NCBI GenBank assembly: GCA_027728065.1
Contig: JAQBVO010000012.1
Coordinates: forward strand, 1 to 39,818
DNA length: 39,818 nt
From: Actinomycetota bacterium
GTDB lineage: Bacteria > Actinomycetota > Actinomycetes > Nanopelagicales > Nanopelagicaceae
Reading direction: 5' to 3'
The notes under the pieces were generated by a model that ran no database searches, had not been told where the DNA came from, and saw only the letters and a list, made by a program, of their open reading frames with translations. The first letter of the stretch is position 1, and every line of letters starts with the position of its first letter. Made by a program: the position numbers and the translations under genes. Shown one piece after another: positions 28,068-36,569 of the stretch.

Positions 28068-29351
28068 GTGAGCAAAGCAATCGTTATTGGCGCCGGAGTA
28101 ATCGGCTGCTCGATTGCTTATGAAATGGCACGCCAGGGTTATGACGTTATTGCAGTAGATAAGGCCCAGAGCCCAGGACAGGGCTCATCAAATGCATCAA
28201 GTGCAGTTGTTCGTTTTAATTACTCTACTTTTGATTCAGTAGCCCTTGCATGGGAGTCATTTCATTGCTGGAAAAACTGGCCTGAGCATCTTGGTAATAA
28301 ACAGGAGCGCTATTCACAGATGATAGATGTGGGTGTGGTTATGTTGGATGCACCCGTAATTTCAGGTGAGAAAACATCACAGTTATTTGAAGCTGTTGGA
28401 GTCCCGTATGAAGTATGGAGTTCAGATGAGCTGAGTAAAAATGTGAATGGAATCGATGTTGGTAAGTACTGGCCACCAAAGTTATTGGCCGATGGAGCGT
28501 TTTGGGAAGATGCCAAACATTCACTTGGTGCAATCTTCACACCAAATGGCGGTTATATCGATGATCCATTACTTGCAACGCAGAATTTGGCACAAGCTGC
28601 ACTTAATACTGGTGTTACGTTTCGTTTCAAAACTACAGTAACAGCTATTCTTCGCGAGGGAAATAAAACCCTTGGCATAGAAATAAATAACTCTGAAAAG
28701 ATTTTTTCCGATATCGTAATCAATGTTGGTGGACCATGGTCTAATCAAATTAATGCACTTGCCGGAGTTGGCCAAGATTTCACAATTTCTGTGAGACCCA
28801 TGCGGCAGGAAGTTCATCAAATCAATACTCCAATGAACTTACTTCCAGGTCCCATTATTGGTGATCTAGACCTTGGAACATATATGAGATCTACGCCAGC
28901 GGGTTCAACACTTATCGGTGGCACCGAACCTGAGTGCGATGGGCTTGAGTGGGTAGATGATGTCGACGCGGTTAATCTCAATAGAACGAAGGAAAAGTTT
29001 GAAGCCCAAGTTACGCGTGCAGCTCGCAGGCTTCCCGCACTAAAGATTCCAAACGCACCATCTGGCATCGCTGGCATTTATGACGTTGCCTCGGACTGGA
29101 CGCCTATATATGATCGAACTGATCTTGATGGCTTCTATGTAGCGATAGGCACTAGTGGAAATCAATTTAAGAACGCTCCCATGGTCGGCAAACTCATGGG
29201 CCAACTCATTAGTAAAGTCAGTGGTGGACGTAACCACGATGTTGAGCCTGTGCGGGTGCGCTGTGGGCATACGGGAAATGAGATCAATATGGGAGCTTTT
29301 TCGCGTAAACGTTTATTTAACTCTGAAAATACTGGGACGGTGATGGGCTGA
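28068..29351 (+). CDS. FAD-dependent oxidoreductase of the DAO (D-amino-acid/glycine/sarcosine oxidase) family
   Basis: The family oxidises amines or amino acids, giving an imine. The 427-residue protein starts with the dinucleotide-binding fold (AIVIGAGVIGCSIAYEMARQG, GxGxxG at residues 8-13, shown here only as landmark) and ends its FAD domain with GFYVAIGTSGNQFKNAPMVG near residue 350. Middle sequence such as IGGTEPECDG near 285 is typical of the sarcosine-oxidase beta-like branch. The substrate cannot be assigned. GTG 28068 follows tRNA copy 2 by 28 bases, with no strong ribosome site. It converges on the PaaX regulator, so membership of the aromatic block is uncertain, though an amine oxidase would suit a nitrogen-containing aromatic substrate. 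Confidence 0.78.
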   Translation: MSKAIVIGAGVIGCSIAYEMARQGYDVIAVDKAQSPGQGSSNASSAVVRFNYSTFDSVALAWESFHCWKNWPEHLGNKQERYSQMIDVGVVMLDAPVISGEKTSQLFEAVGVPYEVWSSDELSKNVNGIDVGKYWPPKLLADGAFWEDAKHSLGAIFTPNGGYIDDPLLATQNLAQAALNTGVTFRFKTTVTAILREGNKTLGIEINNSEKIFSDIVINVGGPWSNQINALAGVGQDFTISVRPMRQEVHQINTPMNLLPGPIIGDLDLGTYMRSTPAGSTLIGGTEPECDGLEWVDDVDAVNLNRTKEKFEAQVTRAARRLPALKIPNAPSGIAGIYDVASDWTPIYDRTDLDGFYVAIGTSGNQFKNAPMVGKLMGQLISKVSGGRNHDVEPVRVRCGHTGNEINMGAFSRKRLFNSENTGTVMG

Positions 29352-29383
29352 AATTCGCAAGTATTTAAAACTTTTCTGGCGCA

Positions 29384-30238
29384 CTACTTTTTGGCGATAT
29401 TTAATACAAAATTTAAAGCCGGACCAGCTAATTTGTCATGTAACTCAAAGAAGTTTTCAGTTGCTTGGTAGCCAGCCCAAGATTTAGGCAAAAACTCGTC
29501 AGCAAGACCTGGGTCGAAATATGGCGCATGCCGCCAATTTGTAAGTATTGTTGTGTAGTCACGAAATGCTCTAGCTGCATCGATTACGTTGTTTCTAGAA
29601 GCCCAATATTTAATGACGGGTTTGGTAGTTTTACTAAAAGAGGTATAAACCTCTTGAATACCGTCGAGATCCCACCATTCTTGGACTGCGGCAGATGTAG
29701 GCACAAAGGCCATATGTTCGGCGGAAAATACATTCATATATTTTTCAACTTTGAGTGATTTAGCTAGTGAGATCGCATCGCTACTTAGCTGACGAGGGGC
29801 TATCCAAAGCCCACCGCTCACTTGCGCAAAACCTATTCTCGTTAAGCGAGATCTAACTTGATACCGCACTGATCGAAGTTTTTCAGGAATTGAAAATGCA
29901 ACCAATATCCAACCCTCGTTAATGGGGGAGTCGCGGCGCTGAAGTACTCGAGAATCACCTTGGTCGAAGGACTTTCGCATTTCGGGAGAAATCGCATACC
30001 CAATAACGCCATTTTGCTTTTTTGAGACCAAGATTCCTCGCCGTTTAAATCGTGCAAGTGCGCTCCTGGCGGCATCTTCGGCGACATCTAGTTCGGCACA
30101 GAGTTGGATGATCGTATTCGCCGAGAACCAACCTCCGTTGGAGCGGCTATAAGCGGCGAAAATAGTGATGATCAGAGACTGAGGGCGCGCAGATCTATCA
30201 ACTAAATCTCGGGCTTCTCCACTTAAAATACTGTCCAT
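29384..30238 (-). CDS. PaaX-family transcriptional regulator
   Basis: PaaX is the repressor of phenylacetate catabolism and is released by phenylacetyl-CoA; family members usually sense aryl-CoA compounds. The 284-residue protein has the N-terminal winged-helix region (PQSLIITIFAAYSR near residue 19, ALARFKRRGILVSKK near 60), a central segment with WILVAFSIPEKLRSVRYQVR near 110 and GGLWIAPRQ near 140, and a C-terminal domain. It diverges from the thioesterase gene, with an 82-base gap that must hold both promoters. The aryl-CoA pathway next to it makes local regulation very likely; the inducer is unknown. I see no paa oxygenase genes here. Confidence 0.85.
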   Translation of the reverse strand: MDSILSGEARDLVDRSARPQSLIITIFAAYSRSNGGWFSANTIIQLCAELDVAEDAARSALARFKRRGILVSKKQNGVIGYAISPEMRKSFDQGDSRVLQRRDSPINEGWILVAFSIPEKLRSVRYQVRSRLTRIGFAQVSGGLWIAPRQLSSDAISLAKSLKVEKYMNVFSAEHMAFVPTSAAVQEWWDLDGIQEVYTSFSKTTKPVIKYWASRNNVIDAARAFRDYTTILTNWRHAPYFDPGLADEFLPKSWAGYQATENFFELHDKLAGPALNFVLNIAKK

Positions 30239-30292
30239 TTGGGAATGCTAGTGTGCAGGAGTGTAATTGTAAGGGTTTCTAAAGAGAATAAT

Positions 30293-30307
30293 TAAGATAG
30301 GTACCTA
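30293..30307 (+). promoter_or_regulatory. candidate promoter and operator before the thioesterase gene
   Basis: TAAGAT at 30293-30298 could be a -10 box, and the perfect 10-base palindrome TAGGTACCTA (30298-30307) abuts it where transcription would start, a good place for a repressor. The thioesterase GTG follows at 30321 after a GGGGGG ribosome site. On the opposite strand TACAAT (30271-30266) is a candidate -10 for the regulator. Assignment to PaaX is a guess. Confidence 0.3.
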
Positions 30308-30320
30308 CCGGGGGGTTCTA

Positions 30321-30713
30321 GTGGCTAACGCATATGTTGAAGTAACGCGGATCTTAGAGTGGATGGAGACCGATGCTAGTGGCCATCAACATTACACATC
30401 GGCATTTCGTTGGGTGGAGGAGTGCGAGTCTGCTTTGTATCGCAAGCTAGAACTTCCGACCTCTCTATTCGGCCAAATTCCACGAGTAAAAGTCCAGATG
30501 GAATATAAGCGACGTATATTCTTCGGCGAAGAAATCCTCACACGTCTTGAAGTTATTAGAGTTGGTAACTCATCACTTGAATTTGCTTTTACAGCACATG
30601 TTGCTGGCGAACTCGCAGCTATTGGAAATTACATAATTGTGCACTCTCCAGTAATCGGTGAAGGTGCTAAGTCATGGCCAGATGCATGGCGCGCAGCATT
30701 TTTAGGAAAGTAG
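30321..30713 (+). CDS. hot-dog-fold acyl-CoA thioesterase (4HBT family)
   Basis: The 130-residue protein matches the 4-hydroxybenzoyl-CoA thioesterase/YbgC group: METDASGHQHYTSAFRWVEE near residue 16 contains the D-x-x-G-H core with the catalytic acid, followed by the long helix and the VKVQMEYKRRIFFGEEI strands near 52. Such enzymes hydrolyse acyl- or aroyl-CoA; here the likely job is releasing CoA from dead-end aryl-CoA compounds. The GTG start has a G-rich ribosome site about five bases upstream. Its end overlaps, convergently, the remnant at 30702 by 12 bases. Confidence 0.75.
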   Translation: MANAYVEVTRILEWMETDASGHQHYTSAFRWVEECESALYRKLELPTSLFGQIPRVKVQMEYKRRIFFGEEILTRLEVIRVGNSSLEFAFTAHVAGELAAIGNYIIVHSPVIGEGAKSWPDAWRAAFLGK

Positions 30714-31173
30714 TTTTGCAACCATCAATCCACTTCCACCGCCCACACCGCCACCAGGCCATGTTCCAGAGCCACATAAGTAAAGATTCTTAACTGGTGT
30801 TCTATGTCGAATCCAACCCGGCATAGGGCGCAAGAAGAAGAACTGCGCAGGGTGATGGCTTCCACCAAGAGAATCACCTTTTATTAAGTTTGGGTTATAG
30901 CGCTCTAAATCTGTTGGTGAAAGAGTTTTTCTCGCCAAGATTTGAGATTTCAAGCCAGGTGCATATGTTTCTAAGTTTTCTATAATACGATCGGCGTAGG
31001 TTTCGGCAACTTCATCCCATGATTTACCTTGAATTATTCCTGCACTATCGCTAGTGATTTCTAGTGGTAATACGCGAACTTGAAATCCATAAAATATGCT
31101 TTTCTTCTGGAGCACGAGCCTGATTTTCCAGAGTTTGAAAGTCAAGAGGCGAGATGAACTTTGAATCAAGCAT
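30702..31173 (-). pseudogene. C-terminal remnant of a phytoene-desaturase-like FAD oxidoreductase, with a frameshift
   Basis: The last 130 or so residues match the C-terminal part of the CrtI/retinol-saturase-like family: SWDEVAETYADRIIENLETY, APGLKSQILARKTLSPTDL, FFFLRPMPGW, and the FAD-closing NLYLCGSGTWPGGGVGGGSG. Upstream, the recognisable lead-in (FISPLDFQTLENQARAPEE, then KHILW) is in a different frame starting at ATG 31173, and the change of frame falls near 31070-31085. Full-length relatives are about 500 residues and begin with a GxGxxG FAD site that is absent here. The remnant therefore seems both N-terminally truncated, exactly where the monooxygenase gene ends, and frameshifted. 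The substrate of the lost enzyme is unknown. Confidence 0.65.
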
Positions 31174-33559
31174 CAAATGATGCAGTGATTTGCTCGTAAG
31201 AGAGTGAACTCTTTGCAGTTGCCGCCATCTGCTTTTCTCGCTCAATGTTTCGTTCGATTTGAACTTTGGCAGAGATGTACTGCTTAGGCCATGTGACATT
31301 CTTATAGCCAATCTTGGCCGCCTCTAAGAGTGTCCAGGCCGGGTTGACTAAGTGCATACGTGCTACTGCACATAAGTCGGCGCGACCAGCTGCGATGATC
31401 GTATTTACATTGTCGGCTTCAAAGATTGCGCCAACTGCAATTGTCGCGATACCTGCCTCATTTCGGATTTGATCAGCAAATGGTGTTTGGAACATGCGAC
31501 CAAATACTGGCTTTTCTCTCTTAGTTACTTGACCAGATGAACAGTCAATGAGATCTGCGCCAGCTGCTTTAAATGCCTTAGCGATTTCAACAGCATCCTG
31601 TGGAGTGATTCCACCTTCAGTCCAATCGTGGGCTGAGATACGTACGCTAATTGGTTTGCCTTCCGGCCAGACCTCTCGTACCGCTGCAAAAATCTCTAGA
31701 GGATATTTCATTCGGTTCTCAAGAGAGCCACCGTACTCATCGCTTCGACGATTTGTGATGGGAGAGATAAATGATGAGAGCAAATACCCATGAGCTGCGT
31801 GAAGCTCTAACCAATCAAAGCCTGCAACTTCTGCAGCCTTTGTTGAGTTAATAAAATCTTGCTTAACTCGATCCATATCCGCACGTGTCATCTCGCGCGA
31901 TGTCTGTGAAACTCCAGCTAAGTATTGTTCTGGAGAGGCAGAAATGAGAGGCCATGAATCGGTTTCCACTGGCTTATCCATTCCATCCCAAGCAAGTTTG
32001 GTTGCACCCTTTGCACCTGCATGGCCAATTTGAACTGCGATCTTTGCATCGCTATTTGAATGAACGAAATCAACGATGCGCTTCCAACCGATGGTGTGCT
32101 CGGGCTTATAGAGTCCTGGGCACCCTGGAGTGATACGCGCATCAGCGCTCACGCAGGTCATCTCAGTAAAGACCATTCCAGCTCCACCCATAGCACGGGC
32201 TCCTAAGTGAACAAGGTGGTAATCAGCGGCTAGTCCATCTTCGGATGAGTACTGTGCCATCGGTGAAACTACAACACGGTTTTTCAAAACTACATCGCGG
32301 ACTTTAAAAGGTGTAAACATAGGTGGAATATTGTCAACGTTAGTTGGGAGTTCTAGGCCAGCATCGGCAAAGGCTTTAGTTGCAAACCACTTGTCGTATT
32401 TGGCTATGAAGTCGGCATCACGGACGCGCAAATTATCATGTGAAATTCTCTGGCTACGAGTCAGAAGTGAGAAATTAAACTGCTCTGGCGGCATATTGGT
32501 ATAGCGCCCAGTCTCTTCAAACCACTCCATCGCATTGCGTGCCGCATTTTGAATCTTGAGGACCTCAATTGCACGGGTCTCTTGGTATGAAGCCAGGATT
32601 TCATGCATATCCCCAGTCGTACTTGCAGCAATCGAGTTAGCAAGTTCAATCGCATCTTCCATGGCCAATTTTGTGCCTGAACCAATTGAGAAGTGTGCGG
32701 TATGAGCGGCATCTCCCATCAATACAACTGGAACTTCCTTGCCATCAATTGAGTTCCACTGAACCCAGTTTTCACAAATCACACGCGGGAATTTAATCCA
32801 GCTAGCTGAACCACGTAAGTGAGCTGCGTTACTCATTAACTCGGCGCCATCAAGGTGTTTTGCAAATAATTTCTCACAAAATGCTATCGACTCCTCTTGC
32901 GACATCTCATCTATTCCTGCGCGCAGCCACACATCTTCTGGCGTTTCTACGATAAAAGTAGATGTGTCCCCATCGAATTGATAGATGTGTGCCTGAAACC
33001 AACCAAACTCAGTGTTTTCGAAGATAAAAGTGAAGTCTTTAAAGAGTTTTTTTGTCCCTAGCCAAACAAAACGGCACTTGCGTGTATCGATATCAGGTTT
33101 AAAAGTACTCGCATAGCGGGTACGGATGGCGCTATTTAAACCATCGGCAGCAATTACTAAATCGGCGCCGTACTGGCGTGCAGCCTCTTGATCATCTTTA
33201 ATATCGGCTTCAAAGACTAATTTAACGCCTAAACCCTCGGCACGCTCTTGAAGGATGTTAAGAAGTCGTTTTCTGCCAATTCCGCAGAAGCCATGTCCAC
33301 CAGAAATAATGCTGGTGCTGTTGATTCGCACATCAATGTCATCCCAGTGATTAAAAGACTGCAATATCGTACGAGCCGTTGGCTCATCTGCCCGCACAAA
33401 GTTGCTCAAAGTCTGGTCCGAGAAAACGACACCCCATCCAAAAGTGTCATAGGGGCGATTGCGCTCCAAGACAGTGATCTCATTACTGGGGTCGAGTTTC
33501 TTCATGAGAATTCCAAAGTAAAGTCCGGCTGCACCACCACCGATAGAAAGAATCTTCAT
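31166..33559 (-). CDS. flavin monooxygenase/Old Yellow Enzyme fusion, 2-aminobenzoyl-CoA monooxygenase/reductase type
   Basis: Two flavoenzymes are fused in 797 residues. The N-terminal part (1 to about 395) is a salicylate-hydroxylase-like FAD monooxygenase with [32 protein letters not shown] near 132 and the ribityl-binding [18 protein letters not shown] near 275. The C-terminal part (about 410-775) is an Old Yellow Enzyme/NADH:flavin oxidoreductase with [26 protein letters not shown] near 505 and [20 protein letters not shown] near 580. This architecture is that of 2-aminobenzoyl-CoA monooxygenase/reductase, which hydroxylates and then reduces the aromatic ring of anthraniloyl-CoA; databases often call it salicylyl-CoA 5-hydroxylase/oxidoreductase. 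A strong AAGGGG ribosome site precedes ATG 33559. It diverges from the SDR gene at 33689. Ring substrate is inferred. Confidence 0.85.
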   Translation of the reverse strand: MKILSIGGGAAGLYFGILMKKLDPSNEITVLERNRPYDTFGWGVVFSDQTLSNFVRADEPTARTILQSFNHWDDIDVRINSTSIISGGHGFCGIGRKRLLNILQERAEGLGVKLVFEADIKDDQEAARQYGADLVIAADGLNSAIRTRYASTFKPDIDTRKCRFVWLGTKKLFKDFTFIFENTEFGWFQAHIYQFDGDTSTFIVETPEDVWLRAGIDEMSQEESIAFCEKLFAKHLDGAELMSNAAHLRGSASWIKFPRVICENWVQWNSIDGKEVPVVLMGDAAHTAHFSIGSGTKLAMEDAIELANSIAASTTGDMHEILASYQETRAIEVLKIQNAARNAMEWFEETGRYTNMPPEQFNFSLLTRSQRISHDNLRVRDADFIAKYDKWFATKAFADAGLELPTNVDNIPPMFTPFKVRDVVLKNRVVVSPMAQYSSEDGLAADYHLVHLGARAMGGAGMVFTEMTCVSADARITPGCPGLYKPEHTIGWKRIVDFVHSNSDAKIAVQIGHAGAKGATKLAWDGMDKPVETDSWPLISASPEQYLAGVSQTSREMTRADMDRVKQDFINSTKAAEVAGFDWLELHAAHGYLLSSFISPITNRRSDEYGGSLENRMKYPLEIFAAVREVWPEGKPISVRISAHDWTEGGITPQDAVEIAKAFKAAGADLIDCSSGQVTKREKPVFGRMFQTPFADQIRNEAGIATIAVGAIFEADNVNTIIAAGRADLCAVARMHLVNPAWTLLEAAKIGYKNVTWPKQYISAKVQIERNIEREKQMAATAKSSLSYEQITASFDA

Positions 33560-33633
33560 TAACTACCCCTTTAAAATACTCTCACCTGGTATGCCGAATA
33601 TTTGACTTTCGTCAAGGATACGACACGAACATG

Positions 33634-33649
33634 TGTACGCTAGCGCACA
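33634..33649. promoter_or_regulatory. candidate operator, 16-bp near-palindrome in the divergent monooxygenase/SDR region
   Basis: TGTACGCTAGCGCACA is symmetric except for one base pair, centred at 33641/33642, between the divergent starts at 33559 and 33689. A second short inverted repeat, TTGAC-TTTC-GTCAA, lies at 33602-33615. The half GCTAG-N4-CAGGAG is also seen before the PaaX gene at 30247-30261, so both regions may share a regulator. No experimental support. Confidence 0.35.
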
Positions 33650-33688
33650 GGAGGCCAACTGGCGACTCCTGCAACGGGAGAAAATCTT

Positions 33689-34465
33689 ATGGCGAAAAAT
33701 CGATTTACTGGCAAGGTTTTCGTAATAACAGGTGGGGCTGGTGGGTTAGGGGCAGCAATCGCCCAAGAGGCCGGGTTACAAGGTGGCGCCATTGCCATCC
33801 TGGATACAAATAGTGATGCTATCGATTCACTTCTTATAAATTTGCGCTCACGTGGAATTAAAGCAGAGGGTCGCGCAGTTGATGTCAGAGATGGCAATGC
33901 AGTCACGCAGGCCATAGGCGAACTCTCAGATGCATTATCAGGAATAGATATATTGATCACAGCCGCCGGTGGTTCTCTTGGAACCCCCCGAGATATGGAT
34001 GATATTTCAGATGAAGATCTTGGTTTAGTTTTAGATGTAAATGTTAAGGGCACCTATTACTGTGCACGGGCGGTGATACCCCACATGAAGAAAAAAGGTG
34101 GGGGATCAATTATCACTTTTTCATCAATCGGGGGACGCAGTGCTAGTCCAGTAACTGGGGTTCCTTATGCAACTGCAAAGGCTGCAATTCTTGGACTTAC
34201 CCGCCGCCTGGCGAAGGAAGTTGGTTTGGATAATATCCGGGTCAATGCAATTGCACCAGGACTTTTCCTTACGGACCGTCTAGCAGAGATGTTTGGGAGT
34301 TTATCTGAAATTGAACAAAATGAAGTTATTGCAGGCATTCCCCTTGGCCGAATGCCAGAGATTCGCGAGTGTATAGATCCTGTGCTTTTCTTAGCCAGCC
34401 AGGAATCCTCATACATCACGGGAGCAGTGCTTGATGTAAATGGTGGAAGGCTTATGTCAAATTGA
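33689..34465 (+). CDS. short-chain dehydrogenase/reductase (SDR)
   Basis: A classical SDR of 258 residues with the cofactor site VFVITGGAGGLGAAIAQEAG (TGGxxGLG near residues 14-21), an LITAAGG segment near 92 replacing NNAG, the catalytic serine in ITFSSIGG near 145, the YATAK active site near 160, and a C-terminal GAVLDVNGG typical of FabG-like enzymes. Asp at the end of the second strand (ILDTN) favours NAD(H). A GGGAG ribosome site precedes ATG 33689. In this block a role reducing or oxidising a ring- or chain-borne oxygen of a CoA-bound intermediate is plausible; the substrate is not evident. It converges on the BadI-like gene with a three-base gap. Confidence 0.85.
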   Translation: MAKNRFTGKVFVITGGAGGLGAAIAQEAGLQGGAIAILDTNSDAIDSLLINLRSRGIKAEGRAVDVRDGNAVTQAIGELSDALSGIDILITAAGGSLGTPRDMDDISDEDLGLVLDVNVKGTYYCARAVIPHMKKKGGGSIITFSSIGGRSASPVTGVPYATAKAAILGLTRRLAKEVGLDNIRVNAIAPGLFLTDRLAEMFGSLSEIEQNEVIAGIPLGRMPEIRECIDPVLFLASQESSYITGAVLDVNGGRLMSN

Positions 34466-34468
34466 TTT

Positions 34469-35266
34469 TTATATTTGCTTCTTAAAATCAGGAGAGCGCT
34501 TCTGCGTAAAAGCAGCGCCACCCTCTTTTGCCTCATCTGTCTTTATGTAGAGATCTAAAACATCAAAGGAGAGTGCGGCGATCCCAGCAATATGGTCGGT
34601 ATCGGCATTGAAAGAGTGTTTAAGAGCTTTGAGCGCTGTTGGAGAGAGTGCGCAGATTTTTAAAGCCCACTCCATTGCCGCATTCATAAGTTGATTAGGT
34701 TCAACTACTTTATTAACCAATCCCCAACGCTCGGCAGTTACAGCGTCATACTGTTCGCACAGAAACCAGATTTCACGGGCGCGTTTTTCGCCTACTACTC
34801 GCGCCAAGTAGGCACTTCCAAAGCCGGCATCGAAGGAGCCAACACGTGGGCCCACTTGACCAAACTTGGCAGTTGTAGATGCGATAGAGAGATCTGCTAG
34901 CACGTGTAGAACATGCCCACCACCTATTGCAAAGCCATTAACTGCTGCAATGACTGGCTTTGGAACTGCACGAATCATTTTATGTAGCGCCTCAATCTCA
35001 AACATTCCAGTTTCAGTTTCACCATACCCACCAGTCTCAGCACGCTCTTTCTGGTCTCCGCCAGTACAGAATGCTTTTTCACCTGCGCCAGTAAGGATGA
35101 CTGCACCAACTGCGGTATCAACCCACGCTCGCTTAAATGAGCTAAGGAGTTCATCGACAGTGCGCCCACGCAGTGCGTTATAGCGCTCTGGGCGATTGAT
35201 AGTTATTACTGCAACGCCTTGGTCGATGACGTAAGTTGTGTCCATTAGCTTCTCCACTGAAATCAT
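34469..35266 (-). CDS. BadI-like 2-oxocyclohexanecarboxyl-CoA hydrolase (crotonase family)
   Basis: The 265-residue crotonase-fold protein resembles BadI of Rhodopseudomonas palustris, which opens the ring of 2-ketocyclohexanecarboxyl-CoA to pimeloyl-CoA, the reverse of MenB-type chemistry. Shared BadI-like features: FCTGGDQ near residue 67, [16 protein letters not shown] near 110, GQVGPRVGSFDAGFGSAYLA near 137, VVGEKRAREIWFLCEQYD, and a tail with [12 protein letters not shown]. It differs from the window's own MenB in the FCTGGDQ motif and in the tail. Two starts are possible, ATG 35266 and ATG 35245; the second has GGAGAAG six bases upstream. It follows the thiolase in the same direction by 27 bases. 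Separation from MenB is by recalled similarity and context. Confidence 0.72.
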   Translation of the reverse strand: MISVEKLMDTTYVIDQGVAVITINRPERYNALRGRTVDELLSSFKRAWVDTAVGAVILTGAGEKAFCTGGDQKERAETGGYGETETGMFEIEALHKMIRAVPKPVIAAVNGFAIGGGHVLHVLADLSIASTTAKFGQVGPRVGSFDAGFGSAYLARVVGEKRAREIWFLCEQYDAVTAERWGLVNKVVEPNQLMNAAMEWALKICALSPTALKALKHSFNADTDHIAGIAALSFDVLDLYIKTDEAKEGGAAFTQKRSPDFKKQI

Positions 35267-35293
35267 TGCTACACCTTATCCTTGAACCATTGA

Positions 35294-36475
35294 TTAAACC
35301 GAAACCTCGATGGCAACTGCAACCCCTAGGCCAACACCAATACATGCCGCGGCAATCCCAATGCCCCCACCGCGCCGCTTTAACTCTCGTGCGCACTCGA
35401 CAATAATGCGAGATGCAGAGGCACCAACTGGGTGGCCAATGGCAATCGCCCCACCATTGACGTTAACAATCTTGGGATCGATATCTGGGATTTCATGGAG
35501 AACAGTTAAAACCATCGATGCGAAGGCCTCATTAATCTCCCAAAGGGCGATATCTGCGACGTTACGATCAATCTTTGCGAGGAGCTTATGAATTGCCAAG
35601 ACAGGAGTTAGTGAAAATTGGGCAGGATCAGTTGCAGTCACTTGTGATGCAATAATTTTCCCAAGAGGTTCAAGACCAAACTCCTTCATTAGTGCTGTAT
35701 TTGTAATTAAGGTGGTTACACAGCCATCATTTAAGGGCGATGAGTTACCGGCAGTGCCGGCACCATTGGGAGAAAATGAAGATGCAAGCTTGCCCAAAAT
35801 TTCTAAAGTTGAATCTGGGCGAATAGATTCATCACGCTTTACGGCACCAAATGGGACCACCCAACCATCATGTAAAGCTTTATTCCATGCCTCATTAGCC
35901 AAGAGATGCGATCTCAATGCCCACTCATCTTGTTCAATTCGTGAAATTCCAAGTTTTTCGGCGACAACTTCTGAGCAGCGCCCAAGGCTTTGAACCCAGC
36001 TCTCTTGCATGAGTGGATTTGTCATTCTCCAACCCACAGTGCTTTGGTGAAACTTAGGATTAGTTGGCTCTTGTTTGCCCTCTCGTTGCACAATCCAAGG
36101 TGCCCGACTCATACTTTCAACGCCGCCAGAGATAATAAAGTTAGCATCGCCAGATTTAACTGCTCTAGCTCCTTGAATAATAGCTTCGGCACCTGATCCA
36201 CATAATCTATTCAGGGTTAGGCCAGGAACTGTATTTGGAAAGCCTGCGAGTAGTGCACCCATTCGGGCAACATTTCGATTATCTTCCCCTGCTCCATTGG
36301 TATCACCCATGATGACATCATCTATGTGTGCTGCATCTATTTGTGGAGTGCGTTCCATGAGTGTTCGTAAGGTAAAACCGAGAAGGTCATCTGGACGAGT
36401 AGTTGATAAACCCCCAAGATATTTGCCAAAGGGCGTTCGAACCGCGCTGACTATGAACGCCTCAGGAGTTGTCAT
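35294..36475 (-). CDS. acetyl-CoA acyltransferase (thiolase)
   Basis: A degradative-type thiolase that cleaves 3-oxoacyl-CoA with CoA. The 393-residue protein has the nucleophilic cysteine in TLNRLCGSGAEAI near residue 88, GGVESMSRAPW near 117, the histidine in NGGAIAIGHPVGASAS near 350 and the second cysteine in AAACIGVGLGVAV near 380. The length matches the family, with catalytic residues intact. In context it would take the last step of chain shortening after ring opening, giving acetyl-CoA and a shorter diacyl-CoA. Upstream lies a symmetric divergent promoter shared with the SDR at 36570. Confidence 0.9.
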   Translation of the reverse strand: MTTPEAFIVSAVRTPFGKYLGGLSTTRPDDLLGFTLRTLMERTPQIDAAHIDDVIMGDTNGAGEDNRNVARMGALLAGFPNTVPGLTLNRLCGSGAEAIIQGARAVKSGDANFIISGGVESMSRAPWIVQREGKQEPTNPKFHQSTVGWRMTNPLMQESWVQSLGRCSEVVAEKLGISRIEQDEWALRSHLLANEAWNKALHDGWVVPFGAVKRDESIRPDSTLEILGKLASSFSPNGAGTAGNSSPLNDGCVTTLITNTALMKEFGLEPLGKIIASQVTATDPAQFSLTPVLAIHKLLAKIDRNVADIALWEINEAFASMVLTVLHEIPDIDPKIVNVNGGAIAIGHPVGASASRIIVECARELKRRGGGIGIAAACIGVGLGVAVAIEVSV

Positions 36476-36513
36476 ATCGCGTATTATTGCCTATCGTTAG
36501 AAAAACGCACCAC

Positions 36514-36533
36514 CTATAATGAACTTATTATAG
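36514..36533. promoter_or_regulatory. symmetric divergent promoter/operator between thiolase and the second SDR
   Basis: A perfect inverted repeat, CTATAAT-GAACTT-ATTATAG, contains a consensus -10 box on each strand: TATAAT at 36515-36520 for the plus-strand SDR (start 36570) and TATAAT at 36532-36527 for the minus-strand thiolase (start 36475). Neither has a convincing -35. Leaders would be about 45 bases each. A dimeric repressor bound here would silence both genes; alternatively the symmetry simply reflects two overlapping -10 boxes. Confidence 0.45.
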
Positions 36534-36569
36534 TTAGAAGTATCCCACAGAGATGGAGTAGCCACTTTT

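Noticed and set aside
28068-29351. Placing the FAD oxidoreductase inside the island as cargo
   Set aside because: It lies outside the right repeat copy and its base composition is like the flanking chromosome, so it is treated as chromosomal.
31166-33559. Annotation as a plain salicylyl-CoA 5-hydroxylase
   Set aside because: That enzyme is a single monooxygenase; the full Old Yellow Enzyme half fused here fits the 2-aminobenzoyl-CoA monooxygenase/reductase type better. The substrate remains unproven.
33640-34053. Long minus-strand open frame opposite the SDR gene
   Set aside because: It is antisense to an SDR gene with intact motifs and a good ribosome site; composition is Ser/Pro-rich as expected of a shadow frame.
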